Assembly: GCA_964546285.1 (NCBI GenBank)
Contig: CAZJJK010000062.1
Coordinates: 1-18,747 of the forward strand
Source: CAZJJK01 sp964546285
GTDB lineage: Bacteria; Spirochaetota; Spirochaetia; Treponematales; Breznakiellaceae
DNA length: 18,747 nt
Direction of reading: 5' to 3'
This document shows, piece by piece, positions 1 to 6,712 of the stretch. Made by a program: the position numbers and the translations under genes. The notes under the pieces were generated by a model, which was not told where the DNA came from, ran no database searches, and worked only from the letters and a program-made list of their open reading frames with translations. The first letter of the stretch is position 1, and every line of letters begins with the position of its first letter.

Positions 1-51
1 TATAATTTTTCAAAAAAGATGATTTCTTATTTTAAACTCTTGCGTAGGTTC
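1..51. other. Short AT-rich flank downstream of the first lipoprotein gene
   Basis: This is the 3' flank of the minus-strand gene that stops at 52-54. It is AT-rich. No convincing hairpin followed by a T-run in the minus direction was seen, so the terminator of this operon, if there is one, probably lies outside the window. Nothing else is supported here. Confidence 0.4.
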
Positions 52-876
52 CTACAATTCGATTCTGGTATTTAAACCTTGCGCGTCCTCTTCCTTCGCG
101 CTTCCCTTACGGTAGTTATTTAGGAACCTCAATGTTTCAAATGTATGCGTGATGATCGCTGACAGAGCCACCATGGAAGGGACATCTTCCGGAGCGACCG
201 TATCGAATATACGGTAACGTCCTAATTGAACCTCAGCGAATACTCGTTGTCCGCTGCCTACAATCTGGAATTTTTGGCTAGCGTAGGTTACCGCCTGCGA
301 ACCAGAATAGGTATACCCTGGTCGTCTGAAAGGCGTAAGCATCATCATGAACGGCCAGGCGAGCGGGAAAAAATCCGAATACTGGAAATCCCTGGTACAT
401 AGTATGGATATCGCTTCGCCTTTCCAGGTTCCTTCCGTGAACACAAAGGGCAAGGCCTTTTCGGCGCGTAAATGTTTAAAGTCTATGCGGTTTAGGCTTA
501 AGTCGACCGGCAATATTTTATACGACAATATTTTTTCTATATCTCCCGGCACATCATATTCAATATCCAATTTCCAACTGACAGTTTGATCTCGGTATAC
601 CAATTTAGCCTCGGATACCATAGCCCGAAAATTATTTTCAAACAGCACGATATCCAATGGACTACGGATGGGTCTAAAGGTGTCAGCGCGTAGCGGGACG
701 CCCCCTTCGCGTTTGGGGTAATATACTTGAAGAATATTCCTATTGTCCGAATAGTTGAAAACGCCTTCCTCAATTATTTCGCTCCCTACCGCTGGCAGGG
801 AGCGTTCCTTTGCCGGGTCCGGCACTGTTGAGCAGCCATTTAATAGAAACAGTAACGAAACCAGAACCCAACCCAC
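52..876 (-). CDS. Putative lipoprotein of unknown function (274 aa)
   Basis: The protein family is not recognised. The start is GTG at 874-876, preceded by an AAGGAG Shine-Dalgarno 8 bases upstream, and an in-frame stop lies just before it, so no longer form is possible. The N-terminus is a short hydrophobic segment (residues 4-12) ending in a lipobox-like LLNGC with Cys15, which fits a lipidated envelope protein. The n-region has no lysine or arginine, which is unusual, and Asn at -2 is the loose lipobox type tolerated in spirochaetes. The rest is soluble and mixed alpha/beta in appearance, with one more hydrophobic stretch around residues 170-180 (FFPLAWPFMMML). Residues 203-211 (FQIVGSGQR) match FRVVGSGTR in the gene upstream. 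It follows that gene after 27 bases, so the two are probably co-transcribed. Base composition is more AT-rich than in the trk and add genes. Envelope location is inferred from the signal; function is unknown. Confidence 0.8.
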   Translation of the reverse strand: MGWVLVSLLFLLNGCSTVPDPAKERSLPAVGSEIIEEGVFNYSDNRNILQVYYPKREGGVPLRADTFRPIRSPLDIVLFENNFRAMVSEAKLVYRDQTVSWKLDIEYDVPGDIEKILSYKILPVDLSLNRIDFKHLRAEKALPFVFTEGTWKGEAISILCTRDFQYSDFFPLAWPFMMMLTPFRRPGYTYSGSQAVTYASQKFQIVGSGQRVFAEVQLGRYRIFDTVAPEDVPSMVALSAIITHTFETLRFLNNYRKGSAKEEDAQGLNTRIEL

Positions 877-903
877 TACTCAGTCTCCTTAATGGCTAGA
901 TAC

Positions 904-3180
904 CTAGAAACGTTCAATAACCGTATCCGGTTTAATATCGCTTGTCCAAACATTAAAGGATTTTTTAGCGTTTATCCTCATGTTGATTATAGGTACAACA
1001 AAACTAACGCCGGCGGTCACGTCGACCGCAGCCTTCCATGTTTCCGTCTGGATCCCATGAAAATCTGGGTACCAACGATTTGGTACATTCGTACTGGTTA
1101 TGGCAAATTTATACTCGCGGCCGACGGATTCTCTGTATCCGATATAAAGACAATCATTAAACAGTAATCGCGGTTCCAGGTAAGCTGTCGGGGTAATAGA
1201 GATGGATGCCGAAGACGATTCCACGGTCGCATTCGCTTTTGTGATGAAGGCCCCCGTTGGACCCCAATAGCTCACACTTTCGGAAACCGGCCTTCCAAAT
1301 GTATATAGGTCAAAATACGGATGTGAGGGTACATCTATAGTCCACCAAAGGATCTTTACCTTTTTATATACGATTCCGTAGTTCGCGCCTACTCCAGCTT
1401 CAACTGAATATAAGCCCGTAAAAGCATAACGGTAGCCAGACGACATTTCAGCCGAAGCATTGACCGATATCGGTAAGCCGATACCACCGCTTACAGCAGT
1501 TCTGACTAATATCGGCCCGATACTAATGAAGGGCGGTAAATTAAGTAAATAATCGGTATTAGTCTGAAGCGCCAGGACACCTGATAGTTGTGGATTTATA
1601 TTATAGCTAGTGGTTGCTCGGAATATTGTATCGGCTTGTATAAAAGCTGCAATGGCTGCTCCTCCTTCCACATTTCCCCATGTTGAAGAAAAATATCCAT
1701 ATATGCCTAATCCTATATTTAGTGGTTTTGAAACGGAAGGAACATTAAAAATTGTATCGATTTTCCCTTCAATATTTGATTTTACTACCGTAAGATCGCC
1801 ATATTGAGATGGCGGAACATTCGCGGGATCGGTATAAACTAAATCCCATATCTTTTCCCATGTAGATACAAAGAAATCTGTTAATGGCTTAAATATTGGG
1901 GTCTTGCTGGTCGCCGAATCACCAGAGGCACCAGAGTTCGCTCCTGCACTGTTGTCGCTAATATTGACAGTACCGGTCGAAAAGAATTCACCGATTTTCG
2001 TTAATGTATTCCAATCCGCAAAATTGACAAGCTTATAATATTTTCCCCAGCTCCCTTCAATTTCCTTACGCTTATTATCGTAATCGCTTGAGCTAGTGGC
2101 TTGATAGAGTGCACGTTGTCCGTTTGAGCTTACTTCCACCTCCGTTTCGCATTCAGGATTCTGGATACAGCAGTTCAATAACGGGAGGACTTCCATAAGC
2201 GCGTCGTCTATGAAACTTATTTTTGGACAGAGATTAGGATAGCATGTTTCTAAAAAAAGGCGATTCAATCGAATAAGTTCATCGGATTGAAGTGCGGCAA
2301 TCGTCTCTCCCAACGTGCTCAATTCATCCTGGCTTGGCGGGATGGCTTGGGCGGAGGATAAGGCCTGAATCAAGTCCGTCCGTTCAAGCAAGGAGTTAAG
2401 TGTGCTAATAGCTAAGACGTCATCCATATTGAAGCTTTCTTGGCCTATGACAGCATTAGTGATGGCCTTTAATAAATTTATCGCGGATAGCCCGCTTGAA
2501 AAATCCACTTCCTGGAAAAAATACGAGGGCGGCGACGATTCCAGCGGTTCCAGTTCACTATCCGTAAGGCTTCGAGCCATCGCTCTTGTTCCGCTACCGA
2601 CCACTCTGAAATATTGGCCATTTATAGTATCCAAGATAAAATCGCCGCTAAGTAGCCCTTGAGTTATCGAACGTGAACCGTTGGAGCTTGAATACTTGGT
2701 GGCAATAAATTGTCCATTTGGATTAATACCGATAATACCGTTGGGATAAAGACCGCGAGAGTATTGTTCAGGAATAAGGGAAAACATGGAGGTTTGTAAG
2801 GATGTTTTTGAGCTAATGAAGTTTAAATAAACTGCTTGCTCTAATCCTGGGCGTATAATGGAAGGTAGAGTCCAAGAAATGTCAGGTGCATCGTCACCAT
2901 TCAAGTCGGCGTTTTCGTTAAGTCGGAGTGTACAATCTCCAGATCGTATAGTATTACCTTCTAGGTCGTAAAGTACATATTCAAAAGCTAAACTCTGGGC
3001 GTCAACCGACGTTATTGTTAGGTATCCGTATTCAGCATCTTTCTGAACATCTCTATACGTGGTAATATTATTCTCGATAGTCGATTCCGCCACTCGGCCT
3101 AAACGGAAAGCGATTCTTGCACCATATACGACCGGACAATTATTCGGATACTGAGGATCATAATATATAGAACCGCTCAT
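904..3180 (-). CDS. Body of a large envelope protein of unknown function (758 codons), probably the 3' part of an interrupted lipoprotein gene
   Basis: No family is recognised. The ATG at 3178-3180 has no Shine-Dalgarno before it. The same reading frame continues upstream through a single TAA (3193-3195) into a lipoprotein signal peptide, so the natural protein was probably about 806 residues. Visible features are a Cys-rich stretch at residues 313-344 (C313, C318, C337, C338, C344), which suggests disulfides outside the cytoplasm; an Asp/Asn-rich loop DLNGDDAPD near residue 115 that resembles a calcium-binding loop; a Ser/Gly/Ala-rich linker near residues 405-425; and a C-terminal half rich in aromatic, alternating strands typical of beta-structure. 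Residues 191-199 (FRVVGSGTR) match a motif in the downstream lipoprotein. The frame is otherwise open to its TAG at 904-906, so any damage is recent, or the stop is bypassed. As it stands the ATG product would lack a signal peptide and stay in the cytoplasm, if it is made at all. Confidence 0.65.
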   Translation of the reverse strand: MSGSIYYDPQYPNNCPVVYGARIAFRLGRVAESTIENNITTYRDVQKDAEYGYLTITSVDAQSLAFEYVLYDLEGNTIRSGDCTLRLNENADLNGDDAPDISWTLPSIIRPGLEQAVYLNFISSKTSLQTSMFSLIPEQYSRGLYPNGIIGINPNGQFIATKYSSSNGSRSITQGLLSGDFILDTINGQYFRVVGSGTRAMARSLTDSELEPLESSPPSYFFQEVDFSSGLSAINLLKAITNAVIGQESFNMDDVLAISTLNSLLERTDLIQALSSAQAIPPSQDELSTLGETIAALQSDELIRLNRLFLETCYPNLCPKISFIDDALMEVLPLLNCCIQNPECETEVEVSSNGQRALYQATSSSDYDNKRKEIEGSWGKYYKLVNFADWNTLTKIGEFFSTGTVNISDNSAGANSGASGDSATSKTPIFKPLTDFFVSTWEKIWDLVYTDPANVPPSQYGDLTVVKSNIEGKIDTIFNVPSVSKPLNIGLGIYGYFSSTWGNVEGGAAIAAFIQADTIFRATTSYNINPQLSGVLALQTNTDYLLNLPPFISIGPILVRTAVSGGIGLPISVNASAEMSSGYRYAFTGLYSVEAGVGANYGIVYKKVKILWWTIDVPSHPYFDLYTFGRPVSESVSYWGPTGAFITKANATVESSSASISITPTAYLEPRLLFNDCLYIGYRESVGREYKFAITSTNVPNRWYPDFHGIQTETWKAAVDVTAGVSFVVPIINMRINAKKSFNVWTSDIKPDTVIERF

Positions 3181-3192
3181 ATATGCAAGTGC

Positions 3193-3324
3193 TTATATAT
3201 GATTAAAATCAACTAATTCTTTGATATCATTTAAGTTAGCATTAACATTGTCTGAATCGAATGGTTGAAGTGAACACGAAAATAGTATGGTAGTGATACA
3301 AATAGACACGAATACATTTTTTAT
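3193..3324 (-). pseudogene. Detached lipoprotein signal peptide, in frame with the 758-codon ORF but ended by TAA
   Basis: Reading codons upstream of the ATG at 3180 in the same frame gives GCA TAT, CTT, GCA, then TAA (3193-3195). Beyond the stop come 43 codons back to ATA at 3322-3324. They read as a lipoprotein leader: Lys at position 2, a hydrophobic core (VFVSICITTILF), a lipobox LFSC, then a polar start of the mature chain (SLQPFDSDN). GGAGG at 3332-3336 is 7 bases from the ATA, which is ideal spacing, while no ATG, GTG or TTG occupies that place. The GTG at 3307-3309 is in frame but would remove the positive charge and is far from the GGAGG. The simplest reading is an ATG-to-ATA change plus a nonsense codon in a formerly intact lipoprotein gene. 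ATA initiation with stop readthrough, or sequencing error, are the alternatives. The frame continuity was checked codon by codon. Confidence 0.7.
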
Positions 3325-3331
3325 CTCTCAG

Positions 3332-3336
3332 CCTCC
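3332..3336 (-). promoter_or_regulatory. Strong Shine-Dalgarno GGAGG in front of the ATA codon
   Basis: GGAGG on the minus strand lies 7 bases before ATA (3322-3324). The nearest ATG (in AAAAATG) is out of frame with the lipoprotein and opens only a 28-codon ORF without a leader-like pattern. The site therefore points to ATA as the original start position. Confidence 0.6.
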
Positions 3337-3378
3337 AATAAATGATAATTTTAAGAATAAGGCTGGATGATGTTTTAT

Positions 3379-3408
3379 ATTTTATGTAGCAACAATCTAA
3401 ATTGTCAA
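3379..3408 (-). promoter_or_regulatory. Sigma-70-type promoter for the lipoprotein operon
   Basis: On the minus strand a perfect -35 box TTGACA (3403-3408) is separated by 18 bases from TAAAAT (3379-3384), which differs from TATAAT at one base. Transcription would begin near 3372, giving a leader of about 48 bases before the ATA codon. The promoter looks intact although the gene behind it appears broken. Confidence 0.6.
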
Positions 3409-3475
3409 TATTTATTTCATATTCCTGCTGTCCGGTTTATTTTTCATCCCTGAAAAAAGAGCATTGTTTTTTTCT

Positions 3476-3669
3476 ATGAAACGGAAGTTTCATTCTGAAG
3501 ACCAAACCGCCTGAAGGCGGTCTACAAAGAGCTTTCGGGATACTCATCATGATGAAAAGATCCTCCGAAATTCTACCCTATCGTTTTTCATTACGATGAC
3601 AGAAAACTTCCCCAACAATTGGCTGCCGAAGGCAGTCCTTTCGAATCGCTTGGCCGCTTTCTGGCGGCC
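3476..3669. repeat. Cluster of small perfect inverted repeats (REP-like element, candidate)
   Basis: About 190 noncoding bases carry a run of compact palindromes: ATGAAAC-ggaa-GTTTCAT (3476-3493), ACCGCC-tgaa-GGCGGT (3506-3521), TTTCGG (3533-3538) pairing with CCGAAA (3565-3570) around the palindrome CATCATGATG (3545-3554), CTGCC-gaa-GGCAG (3623-3635), and GGCCGC-tttctg-GCGGCC (3652-3669). Several have tri- or tetraloops. None is followed by a clean T-run matching a neighbouring gene end; both neighbouring genes read away from this region, so terminators are not expected. The style resembles dispersed intergenic palindromic repeats. No second copy exists in this window, so the repeat status is inference. 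Confidence 0.5.
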
Positions 3670-3707
3670 TTCCTATAATCTTCATGGTTTTTGTATAGAT
3701 TAGGTTG

Positions 3708-3815
3708 CTATATAACGGCCTGTTGAATTTTATAGTTAATTTCTTTATCAAATATAAATTTCTGAAGTTCGCCTAGCCAAGGACGGCGAGGTACGACAAT
3801 TCTTCTTTCAGCCAT
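3708..3815 (-). CDS. Possible 35-aa basic small protein (doubtful)
   Basis: An ATG at 3813-3815 opens 35 codons ending in TAG (3708-3710). The product begins MAERRIVVPRRPWLGEL, is Arg/Lys-rich and has no membrane segment. The Shine-Dalgarno is weak (GGA a few bases upstream), and no promoter was seen. It lies head to head with trkA, inside what should be the trkA leader. It could be a real small protein, the end of a decayed gene, or chance. The composition of the first half looks protein-like, and the second half is AT-rich with Lys and Ile. No family is recognised. Confidence 0.22.
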   Translation of the reverse strand: MAERRIVVPRRPWLGELQKFIFDKEINYKIQQAVI

Positions 3816-3866
3816 AGCATCCAACGTCTCGTTGACGCTTAGTCGCTTACCCGGCTATGCTTAGGC
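3771..3866 (+). other. trkA 5' leader with pairing segments and a threefold GCTTA repeat
   Basis: Just before trkA, GCCTA (3771-3775) can pair with TAGGC (3862-3866), AGCC (3775-3778) with GGCT (3853-3856), and CAACG-tct-CGTTG (3822-3834) forms a local hairpin. GCTTA occurs three times (3837-3841, 3845-3849, 3859-3863). The last copy runs into the AGG that serves as the trkA ribosome-binding site. This could be a folded leader, but no known riboswitch consensus was recognised, and the same bases also encode the doubtful minus-strand ORF. Confidence 0.25.
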
Positions 3867-3869
3867 GTA

Positions 3870-5270
3870 ATGAAAGTAATCATTGTCGGCGCCGGTTTGG
3901 TCGGTTCTCAATTAGCGAGACATCTAATCCAACAAAAAGATGATGTTGTTCTAGTGGAACGGAGTTCCGATATCGCTCGCCACGCGTCAAATCGTCTGGA
4001 TTGTCTTGTGCTTCAAGATGCGGGTAACCGCCTGGAAACCTTGGAAGAGGCGGGTATAGCCAAAGCCGATGCCCTGGTCTGCGTTACCGATTCCGATGAA
4101 GTAAATATGATAACCTGCGGTTTGGCCGCTTCGCGGTATCCAAAGCTGCTTAAGATCGCTCGCGTTCGTAATCCGGATTACGCTGAATTTGGCGGTCTAG
4201 ACGCGCCCATGCTTGGCGTTGATCGTTTTGTTCATCCTGACGTTGAAGCCGCGAGAGCGGTGCTTCAGTCCGTGGAACATGGCGCGTCCGGCGATGTGTG
4301 GGGCTTTGAGGGTACGGCTTTTTCTCTCGGCTCCTTGGCGATCGCTCGGGATAGCGTTTTTACGGGGAAGCCGGTTCAGCAATTCCGAGAGCTGGTGGGC
4401 ATTGAGTGTTTAGTCGTCTTGATAGAGCGCGGCGAAGCTGAATTGATTCCCGACGGATCGACGGTCCTTGAGTCCGATGATCGTATCCATGTTTTAGCCA
4501 GGGAAGAAGAGCTTAAGCGCATCTTTGACTTAAATGGCCGAGTTCGTGGCGAGTTGCGCCGTATCGGAATAGTAGGCGGGAGCCGCGTCGGCGCCTTGGT
4601 CGCCGAAGGCCTGATTGGTCAAACAGGCAAGCACTTCAGCGGCCGTCTCAGAAAGATACTCCGTTTATTGCGCGGCGATCGGCGGAGGGTCGTGATTATT
4701 GAACGCGATTACGAGGTATGCAAGGAACTGTCCAATCGCTTTCCAGACGCGCTGGTGTTAAACGAGGATATCTCCGATGAAAGTTTTGTAGCTGAGGAAG
4801 GCATAGAAGATTTGGATCTCTTGATTACCGCGACCGAGGACCAAGAACTCAATATGATAGCCGCCTTATATTTAAAATCGCGCGGCGTTAAAAAGGCCGT
4901 CGCCCTTGTCAGCGGTCCCGGTTATGCCGCTATAGCGCGTCGGCTTGGGATTGACGTGGTAGTGCCAATTAAATCAGTGGTAGTGGACTCTATCCTATCG
5001 CGGCTTTTGGGAGGCGGCGTTACTGGGGTGCATCGGATTGGGCAAGCCGAGATACTCAGGATTGAATTAGCCCCCTCGGCGCCGGTTCTTGGCCGCGCTC
5101 TGGCTATGTTCAAGCTGGCCGACCGCGCTCTTGTGCTTTTAGTGACGCGCCATGGCGAAACCTTTATACCGCACGGCGATTATGTATTTTCAGCGGGAGA
5201 TCAGGTTTTAGTGCTTGTCGCTAAGGGCGGCGAGCCAGAGTTAGCCCGGTGGTTCGGCACTCGTTTATGA
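3870..5270 (+). CDS. trkA: Trk system potassium uptake regulatory protein TrkA
   Basis: This is the cytosolic, nucleotide-binding gating subunit of the Trk potassium transporter; known TrkA proteins bind NAD(H) or adenine nucleotides and control the TrkH pore. The 466 residues (E. coli TrkA is 458) show the tandem layout RCK_N-RCK_C-RCK_N-RCK_C. The first Rossmann fold begins at residue 1 with GAGLVG (residues 7-12). The first RCK_C lies around 140-220. The second Rossmann fold begins near 232 with GGSRVG (236-241), where Ser replaces the middle Gly of the usual GxGxxG. The final RCK_C runs to the end (PHGDYVFSAGDQVLVLV). The acidic residue closing the first nucleotide site is visible (VVLVERS). 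The start ATG is preceded by TAGG at 4 bases. Its stop overlaps the trkH start (ATGA), so the two are translationally coupled. Family assignment is firm. Whether the second site still binds nucleotide is open. Confidence 0.95.
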   Translation: MKVIIVGAGLVGSQLARHLIQQKDDVVLVERSSDIARHASNRLDCLVLQDAGNRLETLEEAGIAKADALVCVTDSDEVNMITCGLAASRYPKLLKIARVRNPDYAEFGGLDAPMLGVDRFVHPDVEAARAVLQSVEHGASGDVWGFEGTAFSLGSLAIARDSVFTGKPVQQFRELVGIECLVVLIERGEAELIPDGSTVLESDDRIHVLAREEELKRIFDLNGRVRGELRRIGIVGGSRVGALVAEGLIGQTGKHFSGRLRKILRLLRGDRRRVVIIERDYEVCKELSNRFPDALVLNEDISDESFVAEEGIEDLDLLITATEDQELNMIAALYLKSRGVKKAVALVSGPGYAAIARRLGIDVVVPIKSVVVDSILSRLLGGGVTGVHRIGQAEILRIELAPSAPVLGRALAMFKLADRALVLLVTRHGETFIPHGDYVFSAGDQVLVLVAKGGEPELARWFGTRL

Positions 5271-6712
5271 AATTTTCCGTTATCGTACCTGTCTTAGCGA
5301 TGCTTCTGGGAATTATCGCTATAGCGATGCTACCCTCTTGTCTGCTCGCTTGGCACGATGGCCAAAGCGAGGTTTTTTTCGCCTTCCTCTGGCCGGCGGT
5401 GATCGCTATGGCGGTCGGCTTACTCGCGCTTTTCTTTAGAAAAAGAGGATCCATCAAGTTTTCGCCCGGCGCGGGGTTCTTTTTGGTATCCTCGGCTTGG
5501 TTTCTGGCCGGGGTTCTCGGCGCCTTGCCCTTTTTTTTATCGGGCAGCTTGAGCAACTTTTCCGAAGCCTATTTTGAAAGCGTTTCCGGCTTTACGACCA
5601 CCGGCTCCTCGGTTTTCGCTTCCGTTGAGGCCCTCCCGCGCGCCCTATTGTTCTGGCGGGCGATGACGCATTGGCTGGGGGGCATGGGGATAGTTGTCTT
5701 AACGGTGGCTTTATTGCCCCTGCTCGGCATTGGCGGCTTTCAACTGGTAAAAGCGGAAACGCCGGGTCCTGAAAAGGATAAGGTAACCCCAAAGATAACG
5801 GAAACCGCGAAAATTCTCTGGATTATTTATATAGGACTTACCGCGGCTCAGATCGGACTTCTTATGCTTGGCGGCATGAATTGGTTTGACGCTGTCTGCC
5901 ATGCCTTCGCTACTATGGCCACGGGCGGCTTTGGCACAAAAAACGCCAGTGTCGGGCACTATCGTTCCGTGTGGATAGACGCTGTCTGCACTATTTTTAT
6001 GTTTTTAGCGGGCGTTAATTTTAGCCTGTATTACCGGGTACTCAAAGGCAAAATCCGCGATATTTTTACCAATACCGAATTCAAAGTATACCTCGCTATT
6101 TTTGTGATAGCCTCAATCGCGATAAGCGTCAGCTTGTTGCCGGTCTATGGCGGCTTTCTCAAATCCTTCCGTTTCGCCAGTTTTCAAAGCGTTTCCGTTT
6201 TAACGACAACCGGTTTTGCCACCGCGGATTTTGATGCCTGGCCTTCGTTCGCTAAGGCGGTTCTTCTGTTGCTGATGTTTGTCGGGGGCTGTTCCGGTTC
6301 TACTGGCGGCGGGATTAAAGTGATAAGGCATGTGGTTTTGTTTAAGCAGGCCGGCAATGAGATGCGTCGGCTCTTATATCCGCGCGGCGTTTTTTCCGTC
6401 CGGCTTAATGGAAAAATAGGACGTAAGGATGTCGTTTATGGCACCGCGGGTTTTGTCATACTCTATCTGGCTCTGCTGTTTATAACCATGCTGGTTATCG
6501 CTTCATCGGGCTCCGATCTTATCAGTTCCTTAAGCGGCGCTTTAGCAACGCTCGGCAATATAGGCCCTGGTTTCGGCGCCATCGGACCGACCATGAATTA
6601 CGCCGCTTTTCCGGATTATGTAACTTATGTTCTAAGTTTCGCGATGGTGGCGGGCCGCTTGGAGTTGTGGACGGTCATGGTCTTGTTTAAGCGGGAGTTG
6701 TGGCGGCGCTGA
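5267..6712 (+). CDS. trkH: Trk system potassium uptake protein TrkH (channel subunit)
   Basis: This is the inner-membrane pore of the Trk/Ktr superfamily, which imports K+ with TrkA. I place the start at ATG 5267-5269, overlapping the trkA stop as ATGA and giving 481 residues (E. coli TrkH is 483). The in-frame GTG and TTG codons upstream lie within trkA. The four pore-loop signatures are all present: FTTTGSS (G113), TGGFG (G220), TTTGF (G316) and LGNIGPGF (G430). These supply the ring of glycines in the selectivity filter. Hydrophobic membrane helices fill the sequence, starting with residues 3-22 (FSVIVPVLAMLLG...). The WRAMTHWLGGMGIVVL helix and the GCSGSTGGGIK segment after the third loop are typical of the family. 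The last 26 bases overlap the end of addA on the opposite strand. Assignment is firm; the ion is K+ by family. Confidence 0.95.
   Translation: MKFSVIVPVLAMLLGIIAIAMLPSCLLAWHDGQSEVFFAFLWPAVIAMAVGLLALFFRKRGSIKFSPGAGFFLVSSAWFLAGVLGALPFFLSGSLSNFSEAYFESVSGFTTTGSSVFASVEALPRALLFWRAMTHWLGGMGIVVLTVALLPLLGIGGFQLVKAETPGPEKDKVTPKITETAKILWIIYIGLTAAQIGLLMLGGMNWFDAVCHAFATMATGGFGTKNASVGHYRSVWIDAVCTIFMFLAGVNFSLYYRVLKGKIRDIFTNTEFKVYLAIFVIASIAISVSLLPVYGGFLKSFRFASFQSVSVLTTTGFATADFDAWPSFAKAVLLLLMFVGGCSGSTGGGIKVIRHVVLFKQAGNEMRRLLYPRGVFSVRLNGKIGRKDVVYGTAGFVILYLALLFITMLVIASSGSDLISSLSGALATLGNIGPGFGAIGPTMNYAAFPDYVTYVLSFAMVAGRLELWTVMVLFKRELWRR

Noticed and set aside
3232..3318. 28-codon ORF (MYSCLFVSL...) from the ATG near the GGAGG
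   Set aside because: It is in another frame, 14 bases from the Shine-Dalgarno. It ends without overlapping the downstream ATG and lacks a leader pattern, whereas the ATA frame gives a textbook lipobox.
3771..3866. c-di-AMP (ydaO-type) riboswitch upstream of trkA
   Set aside because: Potassium genes made this worth checking, but the conserved ydaO core segments could not be found, so no riboswitch is called.
3400..3869. Insertion sequence or transposon remnant
   Set aside because: There is no transposase reading frame and no terminal inverted repeats with target duplication; only short hairpins are present.
3870..5270. Ser in place of the middle Gly in the second nucleotide motif of TrkA (GGSRVG) as a sign of a dead gene
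   Set aside because: Second Rossmann motifs of TrkA-type proteins vary, and the rest of the domain is intact. It is noted in the gene entry but is no evidence of decay.
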